DNA from: Rhodococcus sovatensis
GTDB taxonomy: Bacteria > Actinomycetota > Actinomycetes > Mycobacteriales > Mycobacteriaceae
NCBI RefSeq assembly: GCF_037327425.1
Contig: NZ_CP147846.1
Location: 5,270,001 to 5,334,000 of the forward strand
Direction of reading: 5' to 3'
Length of the DNA: 64,000 nucleotides
The notes under the pieces were generated by a model that saw nothing but the letters and a program-made list of their open reading frames with translations, ran no database searches and was not told where the DNA came from. Shown one piece after another: positions 33,890 to 42,597 of the stretch. Position numbers and translations under genes: made by a program. Numbering within the stretch: the stretch's first letter is position 1; each line of letters starts with the position of its first letter.

Positions 33890-34846
33890 ATGAGAACGGT
33901 GCTTGGAGTGTCCGTCGGCTCTGCCACGGCGCGTGCGACTGCCCTCGATTCGGCCGACGAGTCTGTCCGTTCGGCCAACGTCGCGCGCGCTCTCGAAGCG
34001 TCCGATCACGTGGCAGCAGCGCTCGAGTTGCTGGGGTCGATGGCCGCCGCGCAGCACGTCGAACCCGCAGACACGGTGCTCGCTGTGCCGGACGATCCGG
34101 CGTCGCGGGTACGGAACTCCGCGTACGCGGTTCATCGCTCCGATCGATGCGGCATTGTGTCGGAACTGGGTGCGCAGCTGAGGTTTCTTCGAGGGACCGG
34201 GCAATTGGACGGACTCCGCACGGTCGCGGTGTGCGACGTGGGTGCCTCCGGTACGACGGTGTCGATCGCCGACCCCGCCAGCGGGCAAGTCTTCTGCTCC
34301 AAGCGGACCACGGCGTTCGGCGCGGCCGTGTGCGACGAGGCGATCAAGAACTACCTGCTGACCACCTACGGCGCGGACGAATTGATCTCCAGCGCCACCC
34401 TTGACAGCCTCCTGGTCGCAATCGGCTACGCCCGCGAACAGCTGTCGATCCTGCGCGTCGCCGAAGTCCCCGGTCCATTCGTCGGGGGCCCGGTTCGGCT
34501 GTGGCGCAGTTCATTCGACGATATCATCGAGCGCTCGGTTCGCTACGTCGAAGGCTGGACGGCCAGCGTCATCGTCGAAGCTCCCCACGCAGTGAACGCC
34601 CTCGTCATGGTCGGTGGATGTGCCCATCTGCCGTTGCTGAGGCGGGTATTCCGGCGCGATCTGAGGCTGCCCGTTCTGGTTCCGGCGATGCCCGAGTCAC
34701 TCACTGCGCACGGTGCAGCGTTGCTCGCTTCCGACGAAGTTAGAAGCCGATCGAGGCGACCCCTGGTCGCCGTCAAGACGATGCCGGCCCAGCCCGTCTT
34801 CGTCGGCACTTCCTACGATTCGGTGCCTCGGCACAGGTCCGCCTGA
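33890..34846 (+). CDS. Hsp70/actin-like ATPase, soluble
   Basis: A 318-aa protein consisting mostly of the ATPase fold: phosphate-1 VLGVSVGSATARA, phosphate-2 VAVCDVGASGTTVSIAD (about 112-128), FGAAVCDEAIKNYL, AREQLSI, and adenosine motif LVMVGGCAHLPLLRR (about 240-254). It is clearly paralogous to the gene at 29190 but ends in a basic tail (RSRSRRP) without a membrane span. GAGGAAG precedes the ATG. Probably partners with its membrane-bound relatives. Confidence 0.7.
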   Translation: MRTVLGVSVGSATARATALDSADESVRSANVARALEASDHVAAALELLGSMAAAQHVEPADTVLAVPDDPASRVRNSAYAVHRSDRCGIVSELGAQLRFLRGTGQLDGLRTVAVCDVGASGTTVSIADPASGQVFCSKRTTAFGAAVCDEAIKNYLLTTYGADELISSATLDSLLVAIGYAREQLSILRVAEVPGPFVGGPVRLWRSSFDDIIERSVRYVEGWTASVIVEAPHAVNALVMVGGCAHLPLLRRVFRRDLRLPVLVPAMPESLTAHGAALLASDEVRSRSRRPLVAVKTMPAQPVFVGTSYDSVPRHRSA

Positions 34847-34948
34847 CGCTGTGTCGAGGACCGAGTAGCCGTCGGACGGCGCTATGACGTGACACAAGCT
34901 CGGTCCCTCGCGTGTACTGTCGGCGCCCGGCCCGGTAGGTTGCCACGA

Positions 34949-36004
34949 ATGAGTGAGAATGTGACCGCCACCGAGACCTTCGACCCAGCAGATCACGTGC
35001 GAGCCATGGTCGGGCGTCACTACCGGGCCGCGGACTACTACGAGGTCGGTAGGGAGAAGGTGCGTGAGTACGCGCGCGCCGTGCAGGACTTCAATCCAGT
35101 GCACTGGGAGGGAGACGCCGCCAAAGCCCTCGGTTACTCGAACGTCGTCGCGCCTCTGACGTTCATGTCGTTGGTGGGCACGCTCGCGCAGAAGCGTCTG
35201 CTGCAGAAGATCGCGGTTGGGTTCGACCTCAGCCAGATGCTGCAGACCGATCAGATTTTGCAGTACCACCAGCCCATAGTCGCCGGCGACCATCTGTACT
35301 GCGACGTCTCGCTCGACTCCTACAAGGAGGTCATGGGCAAGGACATGATGGTCACCAAGAACATCGTGTCCAACCAGCGCAACGAACTGGTTCAGACGAC
35401 GTATACGACGCTGCTCATCGGCCGCGAGGGTGACGTCGACAAGGGCATCGTCGAAGCAGCCGAGAATCTGGTCATGCAGGGCGCAACGTCGCTGGCCGCC
35501 CGCGCGGATGCAGCGGAGCACGAGGATGACGAGCAGGTCGAGCATCCACCGCTCATCGTCGTCGACACCTCGTCCTCGCCCACGGTGACGTTCGACAGCG
35601 TGTCGGTCGGTGATATTTTGCCGAGCAAGACCTTCCGACTGACCCGCGGCGATCTCGTCAACTACGCCGGTGTCGCCGGCGACGCGAACCCGATTCACTG
35701 GAGCGAGCAGTTCGCCAAGCTCATCGACCTGGACAACGTGTTGGCGCACGGAATGCTGACCATGGGCCTCGGTGGCGGCTACATCACCGAGTGGCTCGGC
35801 GATCCCGGTGCGGTGAAGGACTACACCGTCCGGTTCACCGCGCCGATCCCCGTCGACGGCCACCGCGCCGCCGAAATCAAGTTCGAAGGCAAGATCAAGT
35901 CGCTCGACCCCGAGTCGCGGACGGCCGTCGTCGCTCTCAACGCCACGTTCGAGGGCAAGCGGATCTTCGGTCACCGCGCGACTGCGACGGTCACGTTGGC
36001 GTAG
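34949..36004 (+). CDS. Fused (3R)-hydroxyacyl-ACP/CoA dehydratase, HadA-HadB type
   Basis: A 351-aa double hot-dog protein. The N-terminal half is FAS1-like/HadA-like (FNPVHWEGDAAKALGYSNVV), the C-terminal half is MaoC/HadB-like with the hydratase-2 motif AGDANPIHWSEQFAK, then NVLAHGMLTMGLGGGY; catalytic Asp and His are in GDANPIHW. In mycolate-making bacteria the equivalent separate subunits dehydrate (3R)-hydroxyacyl intermediates in FAS-II. ATG at 34949 starts MSENVTATETFDP; the upstream extension has no support. Confidence 0.88.
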   Translation: MSENVTATETFDPADHVRAMVGRHYRAADYYEVGREKVREYARAVQDFNPVHWEGDAAKALGYSNVVAPLTFMSLVGTLAQKRLLQKIAVGFDLSQMLQTDQILQYHQPIVAGDHLYCDVSLDSYKEVMGKDMMVTKNIVSNQRNELVQTTYTTLLIGREGDVDKGIVEAAENLVMQGATSLAARADAAEHEDDEQVEHPPLIVVDTSSSPTVTFDSVSVGDILPSKTFRLTRGDLVNYAGVAGDANPIHWSEQFAKLIDLDNVLAHGMLTMGLGGGYITEWLGDPGAVKDYTVRFTAPIPVDGHRAAEIKFEGKIKSLDPESRTAVVALNATFEGKRIFGHRATATVTLA

Positions 36005-36048
36005 GGCGGCAGGCTTGGGCTGCCCGGCTCGGATCGCCCGGCTCGGAT

Positions 36049-36101
36049 CGCTTGAATGGTCCATCCATACGATCAGATAGCCTCTACGGTCCTTTCAAGC
36101 G
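36049..36101. repeat. 53-bp hairpin repeat, copy 1
   Basis: Begins CGCTTGAATGGTCCATC and ends GGTCCTTTCAAGCG, so its ends pair (CGCTTGAA/TTCAAGCG). Nearly identical to the copy at 36123-36175. Just upstream a 14-base unit GCCCGGCTCGGATC is also tandemly doubled (36021-36048). It lies between convergent genes. Confidence 0.9.
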
Positions 36102-36122
36102 ATGCGCGCGTCGGCACCCCAC

Positions 36123-36175
36123 CGCTTGAATGGTCCATCCATACGGTCAGATAGCGTGGGTGGTCCTTTCAAGCG
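36123..36175. repeat. 53-bp hairpin repeat, copy 2
   Basis: Same orientation as copy 1 and differing mainly in the centre; here the pairing arms extend to 12 bp (36119-36130 with 36168-36179). Together the copies could form a double terminator between the dehydratase gene and the gene on the other strand, or be a dispersed rhodococcal repeat. Confidence 0.9.
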
Positions 36176-36188
36176 GTGGTCGTAGGTC

Positions 36189-37055
36189 CTACGGGAACGA
36201 CTGGAGGATTTCCTCCGACGCGCCGAGGGCGGCGTATCCGTCGACGATCACCCGCCGGCAACCGTCGAACTCGATGAGCACCGTCCTATCGCCGTCGAGG
36301 TACGTCGAACCCACTGCGACTTTCGTTGCAGTAAAAGAACAATCAGGTGCGACTGGGAGGCCCGCGACGTCGATGTCGGCTCCGAAGCTTCCGTCGAACC
36401 GTGGACCGCTCGCCTCCAGTGAGAACCGGCAGAATCCGTAGGCCACGAAGTCGGAGTCGAGGGTAGTGCTGCCCTCTGCCGGCGGCTCGAACAGTGAGGT
36501 GCATCCGCTGACCTGTTCGATCAGAGCGGGGTCCAGCTGAACTCGGTGAGCAACGGTGGACACGGTCTCGAGCTTCTTGATCTCTGCGAGGCCGCCGATC
36601 TTGGACATCCCGCACTCGTCCACGGGATACCCGGGCCGTACAGCGCGACCCTGCTCGTCGAGTAGCCACATCTCGTCGATCATCGCCGCGCTGTACGCCA
36701 CTGTGCACACTTTGAGGGGCCAACTCTCGGGCTCGGAGCGGTCGTTCAACAATCGAAGCGCCGGTCCGAAGTCGCCCTCCCACCTTCGCTCGACATACTC
36801 CGCTGTCGAGTCGGCAGCTACGTCGCCGAAGTACGGGTCGCATGTAATTGCGGCTACCGGGACGAAATCCTTGGGCACGCGTCCGGTCCCCAAACGGATA
36901 GGAGGCGCAGGTCCGGCAGGGTACGGCGGCCAACATCGAAACTCCGACGCGTCTGCGACGTAGGCGTTCGGTCGTGCCGGACCGGGACCAAAATAGTTCC
37001 AACCGGTGTATGCGACCGCGACGACCAGGATCAGGACCACCAGCCGTCGGATCAT
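36189..37055 (-). CDS. Membrane-anchored or secreted hypothetical protein
   Basis: A 288-aa protein with an N-terminal signal/anchor (MIRRLVVLILVVAVAYTGW) and an extracytoplasmic part rich in cysteines (about 9, for example CWPPYP, ITCDPYFGD, CTVAYSA, VDECGMSK, SGCTSLF), suggesting several disulfides. No family recognised. The sequence ASEFRCWPP near the start and the GYAALGASEEIL end give no functional clue. It is convergent with the HadAB gene across the repeat pair. Confidence 0.6.
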   Translation of the reverse strand: MIRRLVVLILVVAVAYTGWNYFGPGPARPNAYVADASEFRCWPPYPAGPAPPIRLGTGRVPKDFVPVAAITCDPYFGDVAADSTAEYVERRWEGDFGPALRLLNDRSEPESWPLKVCTVAYSAAMIDEMWLLDEQGRAVRPGYPVDECGMSKIGGLAEIKKLETVSTVAHRVQLDPALIEQVSGCTSLFEPPAEGSTTLDSDFVAYGFCRFSLEASGPRFDGSFGADIDVAGLPVAPDCSFTATKVAVGSTYLDGDRTVLIEFDGCRRVIVDGYAALGASEEILQSFP

Positions 37056-37219
37056 CGTCGCAGCGTATCGTTTTGCGGACGATCTATCCGGAGCACGCCC
37101 TTACCCGAGCGGTGACACTATTGTCCAAGCCGGGAATGTCACCCAGGACTCTGACGTCTCCGCAGGCACAGCGACCCTACGCGAGCGGACCGCGATTCGT
37201 GCCCGCGGAGACGAAAAGG

Positions 37220-37708
37220 ATGGAACGAGTGGATCTACGGCAGATTGGGCCGGACAGCGCGGTGGCGTCGGGCATCGTCTGGGCATACATGTTCGACATC
37301 GTCTCGCGGTGGCACGGGAGACCCGCAACGCAGTTCGAGGTCGAATGTGCACTTGCAGAGGAGCCAGTCGACGATCTTCGCCCTCCTCACGGTTGCCTCG
37401 TGGTCGCGTTCGAGGAGGACACTCCTGTCGGTGTCGGCGGACTTCGATTCGTCGACGCCGGAATCGCAGAGATGACAAAGCTTTTCACTGTTCCTGGAAG
37501 CCGAGGTAGCGGCATCGGCGCAGCGGTGCTGCGTCATCTCGAGACGGTTGCGCGCGAGCACGGGTGTTCGACGGTTCGGCTGGACACGCGATCGGACCTG
37601 ACCGAGGCGTGCCGGTTGTACGAGCGAGGTGGATTCGTCCGAGTCGAACCGTTCAACCATTGTCGCTACTCGGATCGCTGGTACGAGCGGGAGCTCCGCA
37701 CTCGCTAG
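37220..37708 (+). CDS. GNAT family N-acetyltransferase
   Basis: A 162-aa acetyltransferase. Acetyl-CoA-binding motif A is LFTVPGSRGSGIGAAVLRHLE (R/Q-x-x-G-x-G/A as RGSGIG), followed by ARLEH-like AREHGCSTVRLDTRSDL and the C-terminal YERGGFVRVEPF. Substrate unknown. ATG at 37220 is inside AAAAGGATGG with GGAG 9 bases upstream; a GTG at 37229 is an alternative. Its last 4 bases overlap the end of the convergent HxlR gene. Confidence 0.82.
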   Translation: MERVDLRQIGPDSAVASGIVWAYMFDIVSRWHGRPATQFEVECALAEEPVDDLRPPHGCLVVAFEEDTPVGVGGLRFVDAGIAEMTKLFTVPGSRGSGIGAAVLRHLETVAREHGCSTVRLDTRSDLTEACRLYERGGFVRVEPFNHCRYSDRWYERELRTR

Positions 37709-38178
37709 CTGACGTCGGAGGTGCTCGCGTCGAACAATTCTCGCGCCTGTGCGATCGCTCCCCGGTGCTGCTCGGTCCACGTGACAAGCGACTGAATGGT
37801 ACTCAGAAGCGTCGTACCGAGTGGCGAAAGCTTGTACTCGACGCGAGGTGGAATCTCCGGGTACATGCGGCGCTCGACCAAACCGTCGCGTTCCAGATTG
37901 CGCAGGGTGACAGTCAGCATCCGTGTGCTGATCCCGTCTATTTCGCGGCGGAGTTCGCCGAAGCGCAGCGTGCCCTCGTCCAGCAGCGCGATGACAAGAA
38001 GTGACCACTTGTCGGCGATGCGGTCCAGAATCTGTCGGACCTCGCAGTCCTCGCGGCTGTCCCATTGATACGCGTCACGGCCGCCATGGCAGCAATCGGC
38101 TGTGACCTGGTCGGTTCCTTGGAGGGAATCGACTGACTTCGAAGTGCCTTCTTGCGCCATCTCTCCATGATGGCCCAC
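37705..38178 (-). CDS. HxlR family transcriptional regulator
   Basis: A 157-aa winged-helix regulator of the DUF24/HxlR class. Core: CEVRQILDRIADKWSLLVIA, then LRFGELRREIDGISTRMLT and LVERRMYPEIPPRVEYKLS. The cysteine just before the first helix is the usual redox/electrophile sensor. GTG start at 38178 (or ATG at 38160). Divergent from the MFS gene; the perfect GTTAC-N5-GTAAC element between them is the expected HxlR-type operator, so it probably represses the exporter and itself until an electrophile or drug is present. Confidence 0.88.
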   Translation of the reverse strand: MGHHGEMAQEGTSKSVDSLQGTDQVTADCCHGGRDAYQWDSREDCEVRQILDRIADKWSLLVIALLDEGTLRFGELRREIDGISTRMLTVTLRNLERDGLVERRMYPEIPPRVEYKLSPLGTTLLSTIQSLVTWTEQHRGAIAQARELFDASTSDVS

Positions 38179-38186
38179 GCTCAGGG

Positions 38187-38205
38187 CGGTTACAAGAAGT
38201 AACCG
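38187..38205. promoter_or_regulatory. Palindromic operator between HxlR and MFS genes
   Basis: CGGTTAC AAGAA GTAACCG: 7-bp perfect arms around a 5-base spacer, 9 bases upstream of the HxlR start and 27 upstream of the MFS start. Known DUF24/HxlR regulators bind GTAAC-type palindromes of this spacing, so assignment to the adjacent regulator is well supported by position. Confidence 0.7.
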
Positions 38206-38231
38206 ATAGCTCTTTCTTCAGGGGGTGGGTT

Positions 38232-39662
38232 GTGACCGAACCGAAAGTCGAACTCGATCGAACCGGACGTGCATGGGCCGTGTTGGCGGTGGTGACGGGT
38301 GCCCTGTTCCTCGAAGGTATCGACATCGCGATGCTGAATGTGGCTGTTCCCAGCATCGCTGCAGATATCGGACTGTCCACCGGATCTGCCCACTGGGTTA
38401 TCAGCGCCTATGTGCTGGCGTACGCAGGCTTCATGATCCTGGGTGGGCGCGTCGCCGACGTACTAGGGCGGCGACGGGTGTTCCTGGCTGCATTGACGGT
38501 GTTCATCGGGTTCTCCGTGGTGGGTGGGCTGGCGCAGGATTCGTCGGTGCTGATTGCGGCTCGGTTCATCACCGGGGCCACTGCAGGTTTCATGACGCCT
38601 GCGGGGTTCAGTCTGCTGACGACAGCGTTTTCCGAAGGGACACTTCGCAACAAGGCTCTGGCGATCTATGGCGCTGTCGGTGCATCTGGGTTTCTGCTCG
38701 GAGTGGTGGCCGGTGGCGTGCTCACCTCGTGGGGTTGGCGGACCGTGTTCTTCGCGCCCGCTGTTCTGGGATCGATCTTCCTAGTCGCAGGAGCGGTCTT
38801 CATTCCGCGGGAGGAGATCGATCGTGCTCGCGGTCGATTCGATGTCGGCGGTGCGGCTCTTCTCACCGCTGCAATGGTGTCGCTCGTGTACGGCATCGTT
38901 TCGCTAGGCGAATCTGTAGCCAACACAGCAGGATTGAGTTCGATCGTACTTGCGGTCGCACTGCTCGGGGCCTTCGTTCTCGTCGAACGCCGGGTAGCCG
39001 ACCCGCTGATTCCGTCCGGCGTAGTGACTTCGGGATTGCTGCCGTGGGTGACCGCGGTAGGGTTGCTGTTCATCGGCGCGTTCTTCGCATGGCAGTTCAT
39101 ATTGACCTTGTACCTGCAAGAGTTGCTGGGCTGGAGTCCGTTGCACACCGGCCTCGCATTTGCGGCCATGGGGATCGAGCTGGTGATCGCACCCGTCCTG
39201 ACCCCGCGCCTGGTCGAACGGTTCGGGAGTATCGCGGTGATGGTCGCAGGTCTCGTTGCCGTTGCCGTCGGATTTCTGGTGTCACTGCGCCTGGACGCAA
39301 CGTCGGGGTTTGCAGACCTTCTGCCCTCGCTGTTGCTACTCGGTGTGGCATTCGCGTTCATCTACGGTCCGTTGACGTCCGCGTCCGTCGAAGGTGTCGA
39401 GGAGTCGGCACACGGCGTTGCGGGCGGGATCGTCTACACCGGATTCCAATTCGGTGCAGCACTGGGCATTTCACTGGCCACCATGGTGCTTGTGGCAGGT
39501 GGCGACGGTAACCTGGAGATCGACGACTACCGTCGGGCGCTTATCGTTCCAGCGTTGGCAGCTGGGCTTGCCCTTCTGGTCGGTGCGCTCACGTGGTTTC
39601 GTCGCCGGGCGAGGAAATCAGTAGCAGGCGCGGCGGAGTGCACACTAGCGTGTCCCGTGTGA
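38232..39662 (+). CDS. MFS drug-resistance-type exporter
   Basis: A 476-aa proton-driven transporter with about 12-14 spans. Span 1 region LEGIDIAMLNVAVPSIAADI and the loop 2-3 motif GGRVADVLGRRRVFL are typical of the DHA2/EmrB group, as is WVISAYVLAYAGFMI and the motif-C-like GAVGASGFLLGVVAGG. GTG start at 38232 with GGGGGTGG upstream. Likely controlled by the divergent HxlR protein; substrate unknown. Its stop overlaps the GTG of the next epimerase gene. Confidence 0.88.
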   Translation: MTEPKVELDRTGRAWAVLAVVTGALFLEGIDIAMLNVAVPSIAADIGLSTGSAHWVISAYVLAYAGFMILGGRVADVLGRRRVFLAALTVFIGFSVVGGLAQDSSVLIAARFITGATAGFMTPAGFSLLTTAFSEGTLRNKALAIYGAVGASGFLLGVVAGGVLTSWGWRTVFFAPAVLGSIFLVAGAVFIPREEIDRARGRFDVGGAALLTAAMVSLVYGIVSLGESVANTAGLSSIVLAVALLGAFVLVERRVADPLIPSGVVTSGLLPWVTAVGLLFIGAFFAWQFILTLYLQELLGWSPLHTGLAFAAMGIELVIAPVLTPRLVERFGSIAVMVAGLVAVAVGFLVSLRLDATSGFADLLPSLLLLGVAFAFIYGPLTSASVEGVEESAHGVAGGIVYTGFQFGAALGISLATMVLVAGGDGNLEIDDYRRALIVPALAAGLALLVGALTWFRRRARKSVAGAAECTLACPV

Positions 39663-40645
39663 CGCCTCGACTACGCATTCTCGTGACGGGAAGTTCCGGC
39701 CATCTAGGCGAGGCGCTGGTTCGCGTGCTCGGGTCGCGCGGCCACCATGTTGTCGGGTTGGACATCGTGGCGTCGCCGTCCACCACTCACGTCGCGTCGA
39801 TTGCCGACCGTGCGGCGGTTCGTGATGCGGTGGATGGCGTCGATGCGGTCGTGCATGCCGCGACGTTGCACAAGCCGCACGTCGACAGTCATTCGAGGCA
39901 GGACTTCATCGACGTCAACGTATCCGGAACGCTGTCGGGACTGGAGGAATCCGTGCGGGCAGGTGTCGGACGGTTCGTGTTCACCAGCTCTACGACGACG
40001 TTCGGCCGGGCGATGACGCCGCCCGCCGGTGCGCCGGCGTCGTGGATCACCGAAGACGTCGTCCCTGTTCCGCGAAACATCTACGGGACGACCAAGACTG
40101 CAGCGGAGGACCTGGGTCGGCTGTTCGCGCAGGATCACGGCCTCCCGGTTGTGGTGCTGCGGACTTCGCGATTCTTCCCGGAAGCAGACGACCGACCGGA
40201 TGTTCGACAGGCTTACTCGGACGCGAATCTGAAGACGAACGAATTGCTCTATCGGAGGGTCGATATCGCCGACGCCGTCGATGCTCACGAATGCGCGCTG
40301 GAGTCCGCCCAACGGATCGGATTCGGCCGGTACATCATCAGTGCCACAACGCCGTTCCAGGAATCGGACCGCGCCGAATTGAGGGCCGACGCTCCCGCAG
40401 TGGTGCAGCGACTCTTCCCTCGGTACGCACAAATCTACGAGGAGTTGGGGTGGCAGATGTTTCCGAGTCTTGACCGGATCTATCTCAACACCGCGGCTCG
40501 TCGGGATCTGGGGTGGCAGCCCGTCCATGACTTCGCCTCAGCCCTGGCGCAGCTCGAGCGCGGGGAGTCGCCGTTCAGTCCGCTCACGTCACAAATCGGG
40601 CTGAAGGGGTATCACGACACGCCCACTGGTCCTTACACCCGATGA
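39659..40645 (+). CDS. NAD-dependent epimerase/dehydratase family protein
   Basis: About 328 aa. Nucleotide-binding TGSSGHLGEALV near the start, VVHAATLHKPH, FTSSTTTFG, and active-site tyrosine/lysine in NIYGTTKTAAE. GTG at 39659 shares GTGA with the MFS stop; GTG at 39650 would add three residues. Translational coupling to the exporter suggests it may modify the exported compound or its mimic (inference). Ends before the large inverted repeat at 40667-40722. Confidence 0.83.
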   Translation: MTPRLRILVTGSSGHLGEALVRVLGSRGHHVVGLDIVASPSTTHVASIADRAAVRDAVDGVDAVVHAATLHKPHVDSHSRQDFIDVNVSGTLSGLEESVRAGVGRFVFTSSTTTFGRAMTPPAGAPASWITEDVVPVPRNIYGTTKTAAEDLGRLFAQDHGLPVVVLRTSRFFPEADDRPDVRQAYSDANLKTNELLYRRVDIADAVDAHECALESAQRIGFGRYIISATTPFQESDRAELRADAPAVVQRLFPRYAQIYEELGWQMFPSLDRIYLNTAARRDLGWQPVHDFASALAQLERGESPFSPLTSQIGLKGYHDTPTGPYTR

Positions 40646-40666
40646 CGCAGACCCCGGTCCTTCCTA

Positions 40667-40722
40667 CAACCGAGATGTGCGTTTACAACGTCGATCCGGG
40701 TTGTAAACGAACATCTCGGTTG
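40667..40722. terminator. Long inverted repeat between convergent genes
   Basis: Left arm 40667-40689 and right arm 40700-40722 are complementary over 23 positions apart from a small mismatch in the middle; the 10-base spacer is 40690-40699. Placed between the ends of the epimerase (plus) and the flavoprotein (minus), it can act as terminator in both directions. Confidence 0.75.
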
Positions 40723-40788
40723 TGAAGAGTGGGCTCGATCCACGGGTCCTCACACCAGTAGTGGAACGCACACCCCTGTGGTTGATGA

Positions 40789-41892
40789 TCACGACCAGCT
40801 GTAGCTGAAGGGCCCGCGGTGGCCGAACCACATCGTCGACGAGCACAGTTGTTCTTTGATGAGTGCGGCAGGGCGGCCGGTGAGCACGGCGCGGGGGCGT
40901 GGCGTGTCGTACGAGTTGACCGATTGGAACAGTGCGTTCTTTCTCCCCAGACTGATGCACTGTGCGGCGAATTTTCGACGGACTTCTTTCGGGTCTCTCG
41001 CGGCAATGAGGTGCAGGACAGTCTCGGCTGCGTGGATGCCGGATGGGATGGCGGCCTGGCAGCTCATCCGCAGGGGTGACTGCGTGAGGGTTGCTGCATC
41101 GCCTGCGCCGACGATTGCGGTATCGCTCGAACTGACGAGAGTGTTGTGTACCGTCAGGGCGCCTCGTGAATCCGTGTCCAGGGAACTCGCCCGAGCGACT
41201 TCCGGTACGCCCACCGTCGAAGCGAGAATGGTGAGATCGGAGGCAAGAGAACGGCCGTCGGCGAGTTCGACACGTCCGCTGTGTATGCCGACAACTGGCG
41301 TGTAGGCGTGGATCTCGACGCCGTTCGAGGTGAGGTGTCCGTGGATGCGGCGTCGCCCTCGATCGCTCACGGTGGGAGCAAGCTGCTGGTCGGTGACCAG
41401 GCGGATGCTGTGGCGTGTGCTCTCGGCAAGTTCGGCGGCCGTCTCGATGCCCGTCAATCCACCGCCGACGATGGTGATCACTGAACCTGTGGCCAACTCC
41501 TCCAGCCGATGGCGGGTAATGCGTGCATCCTCGAGAGTGCCCAGTGTGCGAGCATGGGCGCCGGCACCTGGAATAGTGTGTGTGCGGCTGTCGCTACCGA
41601 CCGCATAGATGAGGTAGTCGTAGTCGAGGGTCTCGTTGGTGTCCAGTCGAATGCGTCGCGCCTGAGGTTCGATTGCTACTGCGGTGCCGATTGTTATTGC
41701 CGCGCCCGGTAGCACCGATTCCAGCGGCACTACTGCAGCGTGACCACCGACGACGTACTGGTGCAGCCGTATCCGCTCGACGAACTCGGACCTAGGGTTG
41801 ACCACCGTGACGTCTGCATCGGACTTGGCCAAGCGTGTGGCGGCACTGACACCGGCGTATCCCGCACCGAGGATCACGACTTTCGGGCTCAC
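40789..41892 (-). CDS. NDH-2/AIF-like FAD-dependent oxidoreductase
   Basis: A 367-aa two-dinucleotide-fold flavoprotein. FAD motif VVILGAGYAGVSAATRL at 5-21, NADH motif ITIVGGGLTGIETAAELA at about 138-155, and the second FAD-contact AIVGAGDAATL. Similar to type II NADH dehydrogenases but with no C-terminal membrane helix, so a soluble or quinone-docking reductase is more likely. GTG at 41892 has GGGAG just upstream; the ATG-like start 41940 lacks one. Confidence 0.85.
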   Translation of the reverse strand: MSPKVVILGAGYAGVSAATRLAKSDADVTVVNPRSEFVERIRLHQYVVGGHAAVVPLESVLPGAAITIGTAVAIEPQARRIRLDTNETLDYDYLIYAVGSDSRTHTIPGAGAHARTLGTLEDARITRHRLEELATGSVITIVGGGLTGIETAAELAESTRHSIRLVTDQQLAPTVSDRGRRRIHGHLTSNGVEIHAYTPVVGIHSGRVELADGRSLASDLTILASTVGVPEVARASSLDTDSRGALTVHNTLVSSSDTAIVGAGDAATLTQSPLRMSCQAAIPSGIHAAETVLHLIAARDPKEVRRKFAAQCISLGRKNALFQSVNSYDTPRPRAVLTGRPAALIKEQLCSSTMWFGHRGPFSYSWS

Positions 41893-42031
41893 GGCGCTCC
41901 CTTCGTTGGGTGTCTTTGACTCTACGTACACGGCTGCCACGAAAGGCTCGGATCGAGAGGGATCTCACGCCTGCCCGGGTATCGGCCGAAAGCGAACGTT
42001 GTAGTCGTTGCACTGCGGTTAGTGTTGAGCA

Positions 42032-42556
42032 GTGATCATCTGGTTGAACGGGACTCACGGTGTCGGTAAGTCGACGACTAGTCTGCGGGTTCAACAGTTG
42101 GTTCCTGACTCGCGAGTGTTCGACGCAGAAAAGGTCGGGGAGACACTGATGGACATCAAGCCCGGATTGCCGGCGACAGACAATTTTCAGCATTGGCCAC
42201 CGTGGCGACCGCTGGTGATCGAGACGGCTCGTCGGATTCTCGACTACACGGGCGGGGTGTTGGTGATGCCGATGACTGTTCTGACCGAGGCGTACTGGGA
42301 CGAGATCAGCGGTGGCCTTGCCGAACATGGGATTCCCGTGAAGCACTTCGTGTTGCACGCCGATGAGGCCAGCTTGCGTCAGCGCATCATGGACGACGCG
42401 ATCATGGGGCCGTCGACTTTTCGGCTGAGCCATCTGCAGACGTATGTCGATGCAGCCGAGACGTGGCTGCACGCCGCCGGCGAAGTAGTCGACACATCCG
42501 GCATCGGTGCGGCCGACACAGCTCGTCGTGTCGTCGATGCACTCGGCGGAGCGTAA
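42032..42556 (+). CDS. TmrB-like P-loop NTPase
   Basis: A 174-aa ATP-binding protein. Walker A is NGTHGVGKSTTS (7-18); the following VFDAEKVGETL, NFQHWPPWRPL and VLVMPMTVL match the order in TmrB, the Bacillus protein giving tunicamycin resistance by binding the drug. Family membership here does not prove that substrate. GTG start at 42032. The phosphotransferase gene 42598 follows after 41 bases in the same direction. Confidence 0.78.
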   Translation: MIIWLNGTHGVGKSTTSLRVQQLVPDSRVFDAEKVGETLMDIKPGLPATDNFQHWPPWRPLVIETARRILDYTGGVLVMPMTVLTEAYWDEISGGLAEHGIPVKHFVLHADEASLRQRIMDDAIMGPSTFRLSHLQTYVDAAETWLHAAGEVVDTSGIGAADTARRVVDALGGA

Positions 42557-42597
42557 ATTCGGCGACAGCGGCTGTCGTCGCAGCCATACTTACCGAC

